Positions 21,257 to 31,603 of a DNA stretch of 35,242 nt are shown one piece after another. The DNA is taken from positions 204,497 through 239,738 of the forward strand of contig NW_019775403.1 in NCBI RefSeq assembly GCF_001039355.2, written 5' to 3'. This DNA is from Lingula anatina. Lineage: Eukaryota > Brachiopoda > Lingulata > Lingulida > Lingulidae. The notes under the pieces were generated by a model. That model was not told the origin of the DNA. It saw only the letters and a program-made list of their open reading frames with translations, and made no database searches. A program made the position numbers and the translations under genes. The stretch's first letter is position 1; each line of letters starts with the position of its first letter.

Positions 21257-21591
21257 AGGGATAATAACTCTTCGTATGATATCTATATTTCACGATAAAA
21301 ACATTGTGAACACTCATAGAAATATATTCTGTTTTACCACAAAAACGGCAGTTATAGCTATTATTCTGATATCTGGGCTTGTCTTCAGATCACGTGACGT
21401 CCGTTGATGACTGTACTCTGTTATAATCTCTTAAGAGATTTTAACAAAAAAAAAAACAAACTTTTTAGAAAAATAACAGGGACTAACTTTGAATGTAAAA
21501 ATGGATTAATAAACCATTGGTAAGTATGGGAAAATTGTTGTTTAATCCAGGAAAATTCTATTTTTGGCCAAAATGAAGAGTTATTATCCCT
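21257..21591. mobile_element. TTAA-flanked MITE downstream of FMO-B
   Basis: This 335-bp element lies between TTAA at 21253-21256 and TTAA at 21592-21595. Its left end AGGGATAATAACTCTTCG and right end GAAGAGTTATTATCCCT are inverted copies. It is the same family as the element at 16005-16344, in the opposite sense. The paralogous site in the right block (about 30244-30252, ACATTTAGATTTCAT) has no insertion. Confidence 0.85.
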
Positions 21592-21737
21592 TTAAGATTT
21601 CATATGACTTGTTCATTAATTCCATGGCCTTAGATCTGAATATTTCCCCCAGTAATGACCCTTTGCACAATTACAAGTCAGCCGTACTAATTAAGACTTG
21701 AAAGACTGGACGCAGTTCCTTAACCAATTACCAATAA

Positions 21738-22204
21738 TATATTTTATTTTATATTATATTTATAATTATTATTTTATTATTATTATTATATTTTATATTA
21801 TATTTCACAAGTATTTATACTCTATTTTCCAAAGAATTTTCGATTCTCATGTTGCAAACTGCCATTCAATATTTCCTTATTAGGTAATTTCAGAGAGACT
21901 TGTTTTCAATAAAAAATATTCAAAATATTATTTGAATTACTCGTGCTTGGACCTTGTCTATCTCGAGTTTGCATGCGTTTTACGCGTGTTAGAAACTTGC
22001 AAATCTATTGAAAAATTAACCAATCAAATCAAACTACATGTGACTTTGAAATGTTCTATCTTTTCTTACAACGAGAACAATTTCTACGCTTATTGACTCT
22101 TAAAGAAATTTAACTAGCACTCAATAACTCTTTATCATTTTACACATTTGATTCCGTTTTAATTGCTATCTGTCATTATTGAAAGTGTAACTCATTTACT
22201 TTAC
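21738..22204. other. AT-rich spacer between duplication block and FMO relic
   Basis: Begins with a very AT-rich stretch (about 21735-21810, TTATTATTATT-like) where homology to the right block ends. Nothing coding is seen. By position, the promoter and exon 1 of the lost FMO-D-like gene would have been here. Confidence 0.4.
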
Positions 22205-22643
22205 AACAATGATTATATAAATGAATCAAATAAACAAGAATTAGTTAAACATTGAAAGAGAGAAAGGTGAACAGAGAGACAGTCAGAGAGGTTTCATGTG
22301 TGAGTAGGTACTTTGAATTGCAGCAGTTTAAGCAATTTGCAAGACTCGTGTACTTTATTTCAACACAAGCAAGGAGATGATGAGCTGGAGCGACTTCTCC
22401 ATGCCCAAAGAATATCCCAACTTCATGCACAACAACTACGTCCTTAAATACTTCCAGCTATATGCAGAGAAGTTTGGTCTGAAAAAATACATCAAGTTTA
22501 ACAACACGATCATCAAGATTACTCCCACCAAGGATTTTGAGAGCACGAGGCAGTTGGAGGTCCGGTACAAGAACCTGAGAGGGGACAAAGAGTACACGGA
22601 GATCTTTGGTGCTGCGATGTGTTGCACTGGCCATCATCCCAGC
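22205..22643 (+). pseudogene. FMO relic: intron 1 plus truncated exon 2, FMO-D type
   Basis: Positions 22205-22360 match FMO-D intron 1 (about 31849-32010). The sequence then jumps, at 22361, into the middle of exon 2 (FMO-D 32264 onward), so about 250 bp containing the exon 2 acceptor and exon start has been deleted. The exon part still reads in frame ([20 protein letters not shown] and onward to CCTGHHP) but stops before the FMO signature motif, where an unrelated CAACGTTGA-rich repeat begins. No start codon, acceptor, exon 1 or later exons are found nearby. It resembles FMO-D far more than FMO-B or FMO-C. It is the dead remnant of a second FMO-D-like gene. Confidence 0.85.
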
Positions 22644-22650
22644 AGGCAAA

Positions 22651-22785
22651 GGATCAACGTTGAAAACAGGTTGATACGTTGAATTGCCGTTGATCTACCT
22701 TAATTCAACGTAAAATCAACGTTGACCAGCCACGTCAAAACACCGTCATAGTGTGACGTTGACTCAACGTTGTATTTTGGTCATT
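22651..22785. repeat. CAACGTTGA-rich palindromic repeat
   Basis: TCAACGTTGA occurs at 22654-22663 and 22716-22725, with partial copies (GATACGTTGAATT, TTCAACGTAAAA, GACGTTGACTCAACGTTG) between and after. The words are self-complementary and alternate in orientation over about 135 bp. The repeat starts within 10 bp of the break in the FMO relic. It may be a small transposon or satellite fragment. Confidence 0.6.
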
Positions 22786-23160
22786 GACACAACCTTGCAG
22801 ACGTGGATTGTAATTTAAAATATTAATTATTGAAAACGTGATACTTTGTTGAAATAATTATATATATATATATATATTAACCTTAACCTTGGAAATTTTA
22901 ACTTAAAGGCCATACATTGTACATATATTTATTTATTTATACATACATTTAGCCATCAAATATGTCCTACTGCTAAACACATGCAGGCTAAAAGGGTGTA
23001 CCATGCCTAGGTGCAAAACATGCTTAGGAGCTAAATGCGTTGAAAAAATCAGACAAAGCAGGCACTTGGACATTATAATTTTGCACCTGTGTTTTGTACC
23101 AAAAATAAAAACATTTCAGGTCATTTTAATGTCTTTTCATGCAAGAATGTTGTCTAACAG
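22786..23160. other. Spacer with (TA)n run
   Basis: AT-rich DNA containing a TA microsatellite at about 22858-22877 and ATTT-rich stretches near 22925-22950. No gene seen; the 64-codon frame at 23003 has no supporting features. Confidence 0.5.
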
Positions 23161-23399
23161 AGCAGAAAAAGAGAGCACGTTCATTTTTGCTATGTGAACG
23201 ACTTGTGGGTACATGCGACGCCAAATGGCTCCTGTTAGAAATATGACCCTTCATTGCATTTGGTGAGCCCTCTGGGGAGTGTGTTGTACAAAAAGAAGAA
23301 TAGAGAAAATACAGTAAAACATGGCATGATCGTATTTACTAAAACTGCTCAGAGATAACGCCAAAACTACGTTGCTTATATACATAACACATATTTCCT

Positions 23400-24544
23400 T
23401 TGTCACGAATTAACTTTATAAATTTGAATAGAAAAAAATAGAATCGTTTGTGTCAAGATAACAAAAGTTAGAAAAGATAGTATTATTAAACGTGTAGAAC
23501 CAAATGCTATATATTTATCAGAAAGTACTTGCTTTTCACTGGTTGGAAATTTTTATCATAACAACTTAAAAGTTGTTCGTTGTTAAAATCAATTAAATAG
23601 TTCAACCTAGGAACATGAATAACGTGAGAATTAGTAAGATGGTGAAAGAGCTTTACCGCATCATATTTATTTGGTTGTGATAAAATGTTCAAGTAACATG
23701 ACAACGACCGGCAAGTCTGATTAGTTGAAGAATTTATATTTTCCAACCGCGTGCATGTTGGGGAAACGTGGGAGAGAAGGGGTTGAGAGAGAGTGAATCA
23801 ATATTCGGTCTCTAATTCTGACCCCCGATAACTTAAAACTATTGGCACAGTCATTGTACATGTAGCTTTTTGATTATATGACTCTCTCTTATTGGATGCA
23901 TATGACCTCGCGCAAATAAAACAGGTGTCTGATATATAGAGAATTAACAGGTTTTATCAAGCGCTTTAGTTTATCGAGGTCAGGAACTGTGACAATATAC
24001 CTACATATATCTAGCGGTATTTTTCACCTAAGACGCTAAAACAAAAACAGTAGTAAACTACCATGCAATCATAAGGCAATGCTGGGTTTGCTGAGTTTTG
24101 ATCGATCTTTCCTTTCTGTGTGAAGCACCAAACCATGGGTTGCTCCCTGTCTTCATTTGTGCTTTATTGGTGTGTGGCATGAATATAAGCGGTGGAACCA
24201 ATGTAGTCTTATACATGCCAGTGCTCAGTCAGTTTGTGTCTCTTACGTTGTATAAACTATGTCATGCTACATGTAAAAGAACTCTGATCACCCTCTCTCT
24301 TGTATCACGAAAATTCCCAAAAATAATCTGTGCCTTTTTATCCCCGTTTCCTCCAAATCCAACCGGGTATCCTGCACCCAAACCACTCTTTTAAGAGGTT
24401 TTATAGAAAACTTGGAGTGATCTTTCACTGTTGTTGGAAGAACTATCATATAATTCTTTGCTAGAATTGGGTCCGTTCATGTACACAAAAAGGAATACGG
24501 TGCCTTAAGTGTCTAGTTGTCTTGTTCACGGGGCATCAGAACAG
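23400..24544. other. Upstream region of FMO-C, gene-free
   Basis: Homologous to 12415-13198 and then directly to 14374 onward, because the 1.17-kb element is missing at about 24120. No gene or RNA recognised; open frames here do not agree with the left copy. Confidence 0.5.
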
Positions 24545-24552
24545 TATATAAA
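24545..24552 (+). promoter_or_regulatory. Candidate TATA box upstream of FMO-C
   Basis: TATATAAA about 240 bp before the FMO-C ATG, in the same context as the FMO-B box at 14829. It is a motif match only. Confidence 0.3.
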
Positions 24553-24783
24553 CTTTTTATTATATTTTTCATTTTCAAGCGCTGATAAGACGAGAAGAGG
24601 TACAACAGATTGCACATCCTCATGTGTTTAAACAAGAGAACCGATGACCTATTTATCGCAGAAAACTGCCGGGTTAAGTTACCCTGGGCAAATGCTGCAT
24701 TTCCGAGGTTGTATCGAGACGGTGAGCTTGCCATAGCAACGTAGCTGCCCATACACTGAAATTATTCGTGTTTCTTTCCAAAG

Positions 24784-27700
24784 ATGCCTGGCAGAAAAAG
24801 AATAGCTGTTGTGGGCGGTGGGGGCTGCGGACTGACCGCAATAAAATGCTGTTTAGACGAAGATTTGGATCCAGTGTGTTTCGAGAGATCTGACCAGCTG
24901 GGAGGCTTATGGCTTTTCAGGTACATTAACTTACTTTTCTCAACTGTTAATATGAAATTAACAAAACATATTTTAAGATTAAATAAAAAAACATCAAGGC
25001 AAAAACTTAATTTCACAAAATTAAGATATATCAGCAGAAAATTAAGCAAAAATAAATTAGAAAACAGATATGCGGACATGAAAGACCGCTCGCTCGAATG
25101 GATTCCCTTTGCAATATGCTTTCACCAAAATATAAGTTTAAGAATAAAATCTCTCTTTTTAATCTATTCGCCCCTTATTTATATTACAGACCTGGGGGCA
25201 AGCAGGATGGGGAGGGGACAGTCATGCGGTCCACCGTTATCGACACCAGCAAGGAAATGATGTGTTGGAGTGACTTCCCCGTCCCTGATGACTACCCAAA
25301 CTTCATGCACAACACCTACGTCCTCAAGTACTTTCGAATGTACGCCGAGACGTTCGGCTTGCTGAAGTATATTAAGTTTCGCCACGCAATCATAAAGATA
25401 AAACCGGCCAGGGACTTCCAGACCAGCGGGCAGTGGGAGGTCCAGTACAAGGATCTAGAGAAGGATCAAGAGTATACAGAGATCTTTGATGCAGTGTTCT
25501 GCTGTACTGGCCACCATACAACCAAAAACCAGCCAAAGTTCCCCGGCCAGGAAAAATTTCAGGGGAAAATTGTCCACTCTCACGATTACAGGTAATGTGA
25601 AGGCTGTGCTACCGCTTCTCTAAATATCAGTTCCACTTTCTCAACTGTTATATGGATGTATATGTTTTTATATTAGAAGATTAATACCTTGATAGAAAAT
25701 TGCATAATCACTGGAATATTTTATCATAAAATGTGAATTCGTCCAGTGGATTGAAATTGTGGATAATTTTAATACATGCATGTATTCATTTTTCATTATG
25801 ATCATAATATCTCTACTCTCTTGTTTACCTGCTGTCTCTCTGTCTCTGTCTCTTTCTAACACAAAGACATTTTTTTACTTGTGCAGTGACGAGAGAGGCT
25901 ATGAAGGCAAGCGAGTTGTCGTCGTGGGTGTTGGAAACTCTGGTAATGACGTAGCATCTGAATTGGGAAAAGTCGCAGACAAGGTATTCTTTGAATTGCG
26001 ATATGTTGCGAGGAGAGCCGAATATTGGCTCTCCTCGTTCATTTGGAAATTCACACTGATGCATGTATTTTCAAGAAAAATGGGCATCTGTAATATAATA
26101 ATGGTTACCATTCTTCGCATATTCAACTCCGCGGGAACTCTCTGATTGCAAACAACATACTCGTACAAGAACCAGCTTTTTATGTTTTCTACTCAGCGAC
26201 AGTTAATCTGATTGCATTCAGCGAGAGTCCCTGCGGAATTGGATCGAGCGGCCTATGTAGAATGATAGTTTCATTGTGAATGAGGCCTAAGTTTGGTAGA
26301 TCGGAAACACAAGAAACATCATAGTTGGCAGCATAGCAGTATACAATATGTGACACAGTACAGTAATTCTAGTGGCCAAGGTGCAATTAACAATATTAAT
26401 ATATATTTAATAGAAACCTGTACTGAAAATTATTGGCAGAATTAATACCAGTGTATGAACAGAGTTGAAAAAGAACAGGTTTCAGATCAGTTTACATTGC
26501 CGTCACGAAAATAGTCTGGCTTGCATTCTTTACCCCCCAAGGTCACAGAGAGTATACTACTGAGACGTGGGCAAAAAACCATTTGATGGTGCACTTATAA
26601 TACACGCGATTCCAGTAGGGGACCTAAACTATGCTGAAAATGCCAAACAGTAACTTTTAGTAACTCCAAACATTCAAAAGAGCGTCTAAAGGTTCAACTA
26701 TGGTAAATGCAAAGACTATGCTAACAAAGGAAATCAGAGCTGTGACTGAAGGGTGAAAAAAGTTCTGATTTACCAGTAACTACCAAACGTGCCTCATATT
26801 GCAGTCTCCCGGTCCAATGCAATTTACCCCTTGTACCTTGAGCCATCGCTTACTTTGTTGAACTTACGAGGTCTTGCAATTAGTAGGTCTGCAATAAATC
26901 TTTGTTAGAGGTAGACATTTAATTCTTAGGCCTTCCACATCTTTATTATAAAGTTACAATAATGCTTTCATCAACCAAATGTCATCTAAACTCGGAGTTA
27001 TTACTATTTAAGTATTTTAGTGTGTACCGATGCACCACTAAGGTACAATTGTGAATCTATAACATTTTTAGACGAACTATTATTTAATTTTTATATTGGT
27101 AACAGGGCTGATGAATTAAACTTTACGTGACGTAACTTTTACCTCCAACGTGCGTATCTGCTGTCATCAACTTATGTTGTTAAGGTAGCAAGACAATTAG
27201 TAACACACACACACACCTCTATAATAGATCATGTTCTTCACTATGATTCCAGGTATTTTTCTCGACTCGGCGCGGGATGTGGGTGATGAACCTTGCAGAC
27301 AAAGATGGCCTCCCCTGGGACATCGTACAAACTCGCCGCCTGACCAGCTGGCTAGAGAGCTGGCTCCCGTTCAGTTGGAGGTCAGTTTTAGATGTAGAAG
27401 TCTGATACGTTTTACAGTTCACATAATTAATAATAGGGGCTTTTTGGTTTTGTTTTTTCAGGGACTTAAACTGGTTTTTAACGAAGTTGGCATTCAGTTT
27501 TGCCGAACTATTTTACACGGATAATGACAGTGAAATTTTTCAGATCTAGAAACAATTTTTCAAAATTTGTTTAAAAATGTAGAATTCTATAATTAAAGCA
27601 CATTCTTTGTTTTTCAAAACAGATGCACCATGGTGGAAAACGACATCAACAAACGCTTTAATCACGAGCTATTCGGCCTGAAGCCGAAACACCGCGTCTT

Positions 27701-29201
27701 CAGCCAGCATCTGACGGCAAACGACACGCTCCCGGTTCGCATCCTATGTGGAAAGGTCGTCATGAAACCGAACATCGCAGGTTTTACTAAAACCGGCGTC
27801 AAATTCGACGATGGGACGGTGGAGGACGACATCGACCTCGTGGTTCTTGCAACGGGCTACAACTATGGTTTTCCTTATGTCGATGAATCCGTCATCAAAA
27901 TTGAGAAAAACGTCATTAATTTGTACGAGTACATCTGGCCGTTGACCACTACCCATCCCACCATCGCTTTTATTGGATGCATCCAGCCGCTCGGTGCCAT
28001 TTTTCCATGTGCAGAACTTCAGTGCCGTTGGGCGACACGGATGTTTAAGGTACTGATCATGTGAATGTTATTATTAAAGTGTTCGATCTTCTGATATCAT
28101 TTCTCAGCCGTTTATCAACATGTTTGATTCAAAATAATAATTTGTTAATGCGAACGAAGCTAATAGCCCCTTAAAACATCACTTAGATATTATGGTCGAT
28201 CTGCATCTATTTTTACTAACCAGGGACTGTGCAAACTCCCCAGTAAGGACGCCATGTTGGCAGATATGCAAAGGAAGCGTGACGCCATGGCGCAACGTTA
28301 CGTCCAGACCCAACGTCACACTATCCAGGTGGACTGGATTCCCTACATGGACGAACTCGCTAGACACGTTGGTTGCAAACCAAACTTACGTGAGTCGGCG
28401 TTATTTTTTATTCATTTTTATTTTTAATGTGTGCCTGTATGCGTGTCATTGTCTCTCTCGTCTTTTAGTATGGAAACATAATCCTACATGTACGAGTACC
28501 TTGCGTCCTCCGTAGGCCTGAAAGGGTAATGTGTGAGTTACATAACCTTTGCAAAATGTTCGATTTACCTTTATTTCATATAATCAACATTTTGCTGAAA
28601 TTTAGTAAAACTACCATTCGCATTTGATTGTATGAATGTCTGAATTGCATGAAACTGAAAACCGCAGTAGGGGTTTTCATCCATTATTGTAATAGTCGGC
28701 TATGTGACTGTTGCGTGTTATCTATGCAATCACAAGGTCTTGGCGGAGGTCTTCTGTACATATGATACAGCAGTTGGCAGTAAAACTTTTAATTTTATCT
28801 GTATTTACCATTCCAATATGGTCCCCACAATACCCTCTTATATTATATGTTACAGGACTGCAGTAAAAAAGTGAGTAATCGACGTGCTGTTTTCTATTTC
28901 AGTGAAACTGTTCTTAACCGACCCCGTCCTGGCTTGGGCAGTTCTCACAGGTCCGTGTGTGCCCTATCAGTACCGCCTGATGGGTCCCAAGCCGTGGAAG
29001 GGCGCTAGAGAGGCGATCCTCTCCACCATGGATAGAGTCATGAAACCGCTGCAGACCAGAAAACCTGCCGGGTGCTCAAAGAGGTCCGGTTTTGGTCGAT
29101 TCTTCTCCATGATGGTCCTGTTGGTGGCTATAAGTGCGGTGATGGTAAAGCTGTACTATCCAGACAGGCTATCCTCCTTAGTCAACATGTTTAGCCGCTG
29201 A
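24784..29201 (+). CDS. FMO: Flavin-containing monooxygenase FMO-C (complete, 7 coding exons)
   Basis: Coding exons: 24784-24920, 25190-25591, 25887-25983, 27253-27380, 27623-28049, 28224-28389, 28903-29201. Every exon has exactly the FMO-B length, giving 1656 nt and 551 residues. Motifs: FAD-binding GGGGCG (11-16), FMO signature FQGKIVHSHDY (169-179), NADPH-binding GVGNSG (194-199), LATGY (330-334), anchor at about 519-538 and the same 13-residue tail. It differs from FMO-B at scattered residues, for example Cys instead of Ser at position 15 of the FAD loop and LGAIFP after IGCIQP, where FMO-B has DGSLFP. The start is MPGRKR, with ATG after AAAG. Predicted function as for the family: ER-bound NADPH-dependent oxygenation of nitrogen or sulfur substrates. 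Substrate overlap with FMO-B is likely but not shown. A small perfect hairpin follows exon 3 (26009-26037). The symbol is family-level only. Confidence 0.95.
26009..26037 (+). repeat. 11-bp-stem hairpin just after FMO-C exon 3
   Basis: CGAGGAGAGCC and its exact complement GGCTCTCCTCG flank a 7-nt loop, 26 nt after the exon 3 donor. FMO-B has an unrelated, shorter sequence here, so the hairpin arose or was lost after the duplication. Confidence 0.6.
27203..27216. repeat. (AC)n microsatellite before FMO-C exon 4
   Basis: A short AC run in FMO-C intron 3, at the place of the longer GC/AC run in FMO-B. Confidence 0.6.
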
Positions 29202-29442
29202 ATGATTGATTGCGGTAAAACGATGCATTACTGATTAAGAAGGACCGTTGTAATGAAAAAAGAAACTTTTTTACTACTCTTTTTGTGCCTACACCTACAA
29301 CAGCATTGACCAAACACTGCCATATGCCACTATTTTGGGACGCACGTTTGCAAACTAGGTCTAATATTCTGTTGTTACATGTTTTTTTACATGTTATCTA
29401 CATGTGACGGATTTGTAAAAGGAAAAAGTTTTACGTCGTTAA

Positions 29443-29530
29443 AAGGATAGCAACTGTTCGTATGAGATTCATATTTCACAACAAATACATTATAAACAAC
29501 TCATATATGATATGACATTAACAGCCTTAC
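29443..29530. mobile_element. Truncated TTAA-type MITE remnant
   Basis: TTAA at 29439-29442 followed by AAGGATAGCAACTGTTCG, the counterpart of the older left-block copy at 19991. The remainder, about 400 bp as judged by the left block, is missing up to GATATGACAT near 29508. Confidence 0.55.
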
Positions 29531-30402
29531 GGCTTGATTTTTATCCATTTACTACTATACAATATATCACGTAGAATAATAGTTGTATATTAGGATGCAT
29601 AATATTGAAAATGTGTATGACTTTTCCTAATACATTTATTTATGCACGTGTGTGCTATCGGTTATTATTGAGTGCCACTGGTGACAGGGCCTTTCCCCAA
29701 GCATTTTATATTGCACCATATGTAACAGCACTGTGTGGGAGATAAATTAATTACCAAAGTACGTCCTTGGACGTGAGCATGAACAAATGCCTCGACATTT
29801 GAGAGAAAGTTTAAATTACTATAAAACCATGCTTCCTCGCCTAAAACGTTGTACCCAGAGCACAAACTCTATCCACATTGCCTGTGAAATGCCGAATAAT
29901 TTACACTTTTTTTTTTCAACGAAATATTCTAATCTGTTTGCTTTGGGTCTCCATTGGGTTTACCACTCTTAGTTCAATTCCTTTATAAACACATGTGGGA
30001 ATTAAAGTCTCTCTGCTTATGATAAATGTCAGCATGTCGCTGAGTCATAGACCGTGCAGATACGAGGACTTTCTACAGGGACACTGGCACCGGGTTAACT
30101 ACAAACACGTTATACACGCGTGCACGTTGATAAAAAGGACAGCCAGTTGTTTTTACCCTGAGCTTCACGTTTGTTACGTGTAGGCAACCTGTACGCTGCA
30201 AGTCACTTACCAAATCACTATTTGGCCTAATTCTGTGCGATTACATTTAGATTTCATTTGACTTGTTCATTAATTCCATTGCCATGGATCTGAATATTTC
30301 CCTCCAGTAATGAACCATAGCCTTTGCACAATCACAGGTAAGCCGACTTAATCAAGACTTGGAAGACCGGACGCAGCTTCTTAACCAATCGCCAATGAAA
30401 TG

Positions 30403-31603
30403 TTTTCCGTAGGCTCGAAGGCAGCATCCCGAGTTTGACAGATTACTAGAATATGCTTGCTGCCTTCTTCAGGGACCCCCTCCCCAACCCCCCCCCCCCC
30501 AAAAAAAAAAAAAAAAAAAGAATTATTTTATTAAGAGAATAAAATAAAATAATTAAAGAAATGACATTGAAAAATAAAAATAAAAAATTAAATTTAAAAA
30601 ATGCCCTTTCTTGTATCGAAGAAACAGGACAAACGTATGATAAATAAAGGTGTTAGTTGCCCATTGTATCTGAACCTCGGTGGAAGTAGGACATTTGTCC
30701 TCTATAAGATAAGGAGTCATCTCAAACATTCACATGGCTTCTGCAATTTAAGTTATTTTAAGGCTGATTGGTAGTTAGATGGATACTTCATCTTGCAAGT
30801 ATCTAGTAAGATGTGACAGTTTACTCTTAGAGTAAGCCATGGCTGTCACACTATTGGTAGAAACCTTCTGAAAGAATCAAGTGGCGGCCACTGGACCAAC
30901 CAAGGCTCTTTTGTGATATTGAACGCCAATTCAAGTAAATCAAACAAGAAATAGATAGCATTTTAGGCAGCTGTACTTGAACAGAGTCGTTATAACGCAA
31001 AATTAAGTTAATTTTTTAAATGATGGTACCCTTTTCCTCATTGCAAACCTTACTGTCAATGGTGAAGGTTCTGCAGGGTATTTATCACCTAGTTCAACAA
31101 AGTGCATGAAACAAGAATCATGCCCCCCTCCGCAAAAGAAATAACCCGATAAACGAATAAATAATTGAATAAGAAAAGAGATTTAACAAATGGATTTTTT
31201 TTAAAACAAAGAAAAGCATCTTATTAATAGGTACAATGTATGGTAAAAAACACAAAAGACAAATTGTGACAGGAGACAAACCCCAGTGAACCTGTCGCGC
31301 CTGTGACCTCTTATTTCAAGATAACAGCTCGTGCAAGGTCATAGAGCGTAATGGAGCACTTATATCACTGAGACTGTTTATCTACCAGAGAAAAAACTTT
31401 CGCAACACACGCAAACCTGACCACACCTCGTGTCCGCTGCACCCTACGAACATCTTCAGGAACTTAGGCTACACCACCACGTGTCTGCGGTGCCAGTATT
31501 TAACACCTGAAGGAACATCGACAAAAATCAGCACCATCGGCCTCTACTGTTCGCGTTTACATCACATCTACAAACTTCGCTAACTCCTTGAACACATTTT
31601 AAG
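30403..31603. other. Intergenic and upstream region of FMO-D
   Basis: No homology to the left block was noticed. It contains a C run then an A run at about 30489-30518 and an A-rich stretch to about 30600. The last 270 bp are less AT-rich and directly precede the FMO-D ATG, so they probably include its promoter and 5' UTR; GTATTTAA near 31495 is a weak TATA-like candidate. No coding exon is supported. Confidence 0.45.

Larger units (their letters stand above)
12165..21737. repeat. Segmental duplication, left block (carries FMO-B)
   Basis: This block matches 23161-30402 through intergenic DNA, exons, introns and downstream flank. Matching landmarks, left block then right block: GAGAGCACGTTCATTT (about 12178/23173), the TATATAAA upstream boxes, all seven FMO exons, and the TTTATGCACGTGTGTG region (about 20650/29639). 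It also includes the 'GGACGCAG' segment (about 21709/30374) just before homology fades. The left block is longer mainly because it holds a 1.17-kb inverted-repeat element and two TTAA-flanked elements absent from the right block. Confidence 0.88.
23161..30402. repeat. Segmental duplication, right block (carries FMO-C)
   Basis: Second copy of the block described at 12165-21737. It starts at a degenerate GA run (AGCAGAAAAAGAGAGCACG) inside the tail of the 2-kb repeat and ends after GACCGGACGCAG near 30385-30402. Compared with the left block it lacks the 1.17-kb inverted-repeat element and both young TTAA elements, and has a deletion in the older one. It has about 180 extra bases in FMO intron 3 (about 26690-26870). 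Confidence 0.88.

Noticed and set aside
27231-27524. A 97-codon frame starting before FMO-C exon 4
   Set aside because: It is out of frame with the FMO exon at 27253-27380 and reads through the intron; the spliced FMO frame is correct.
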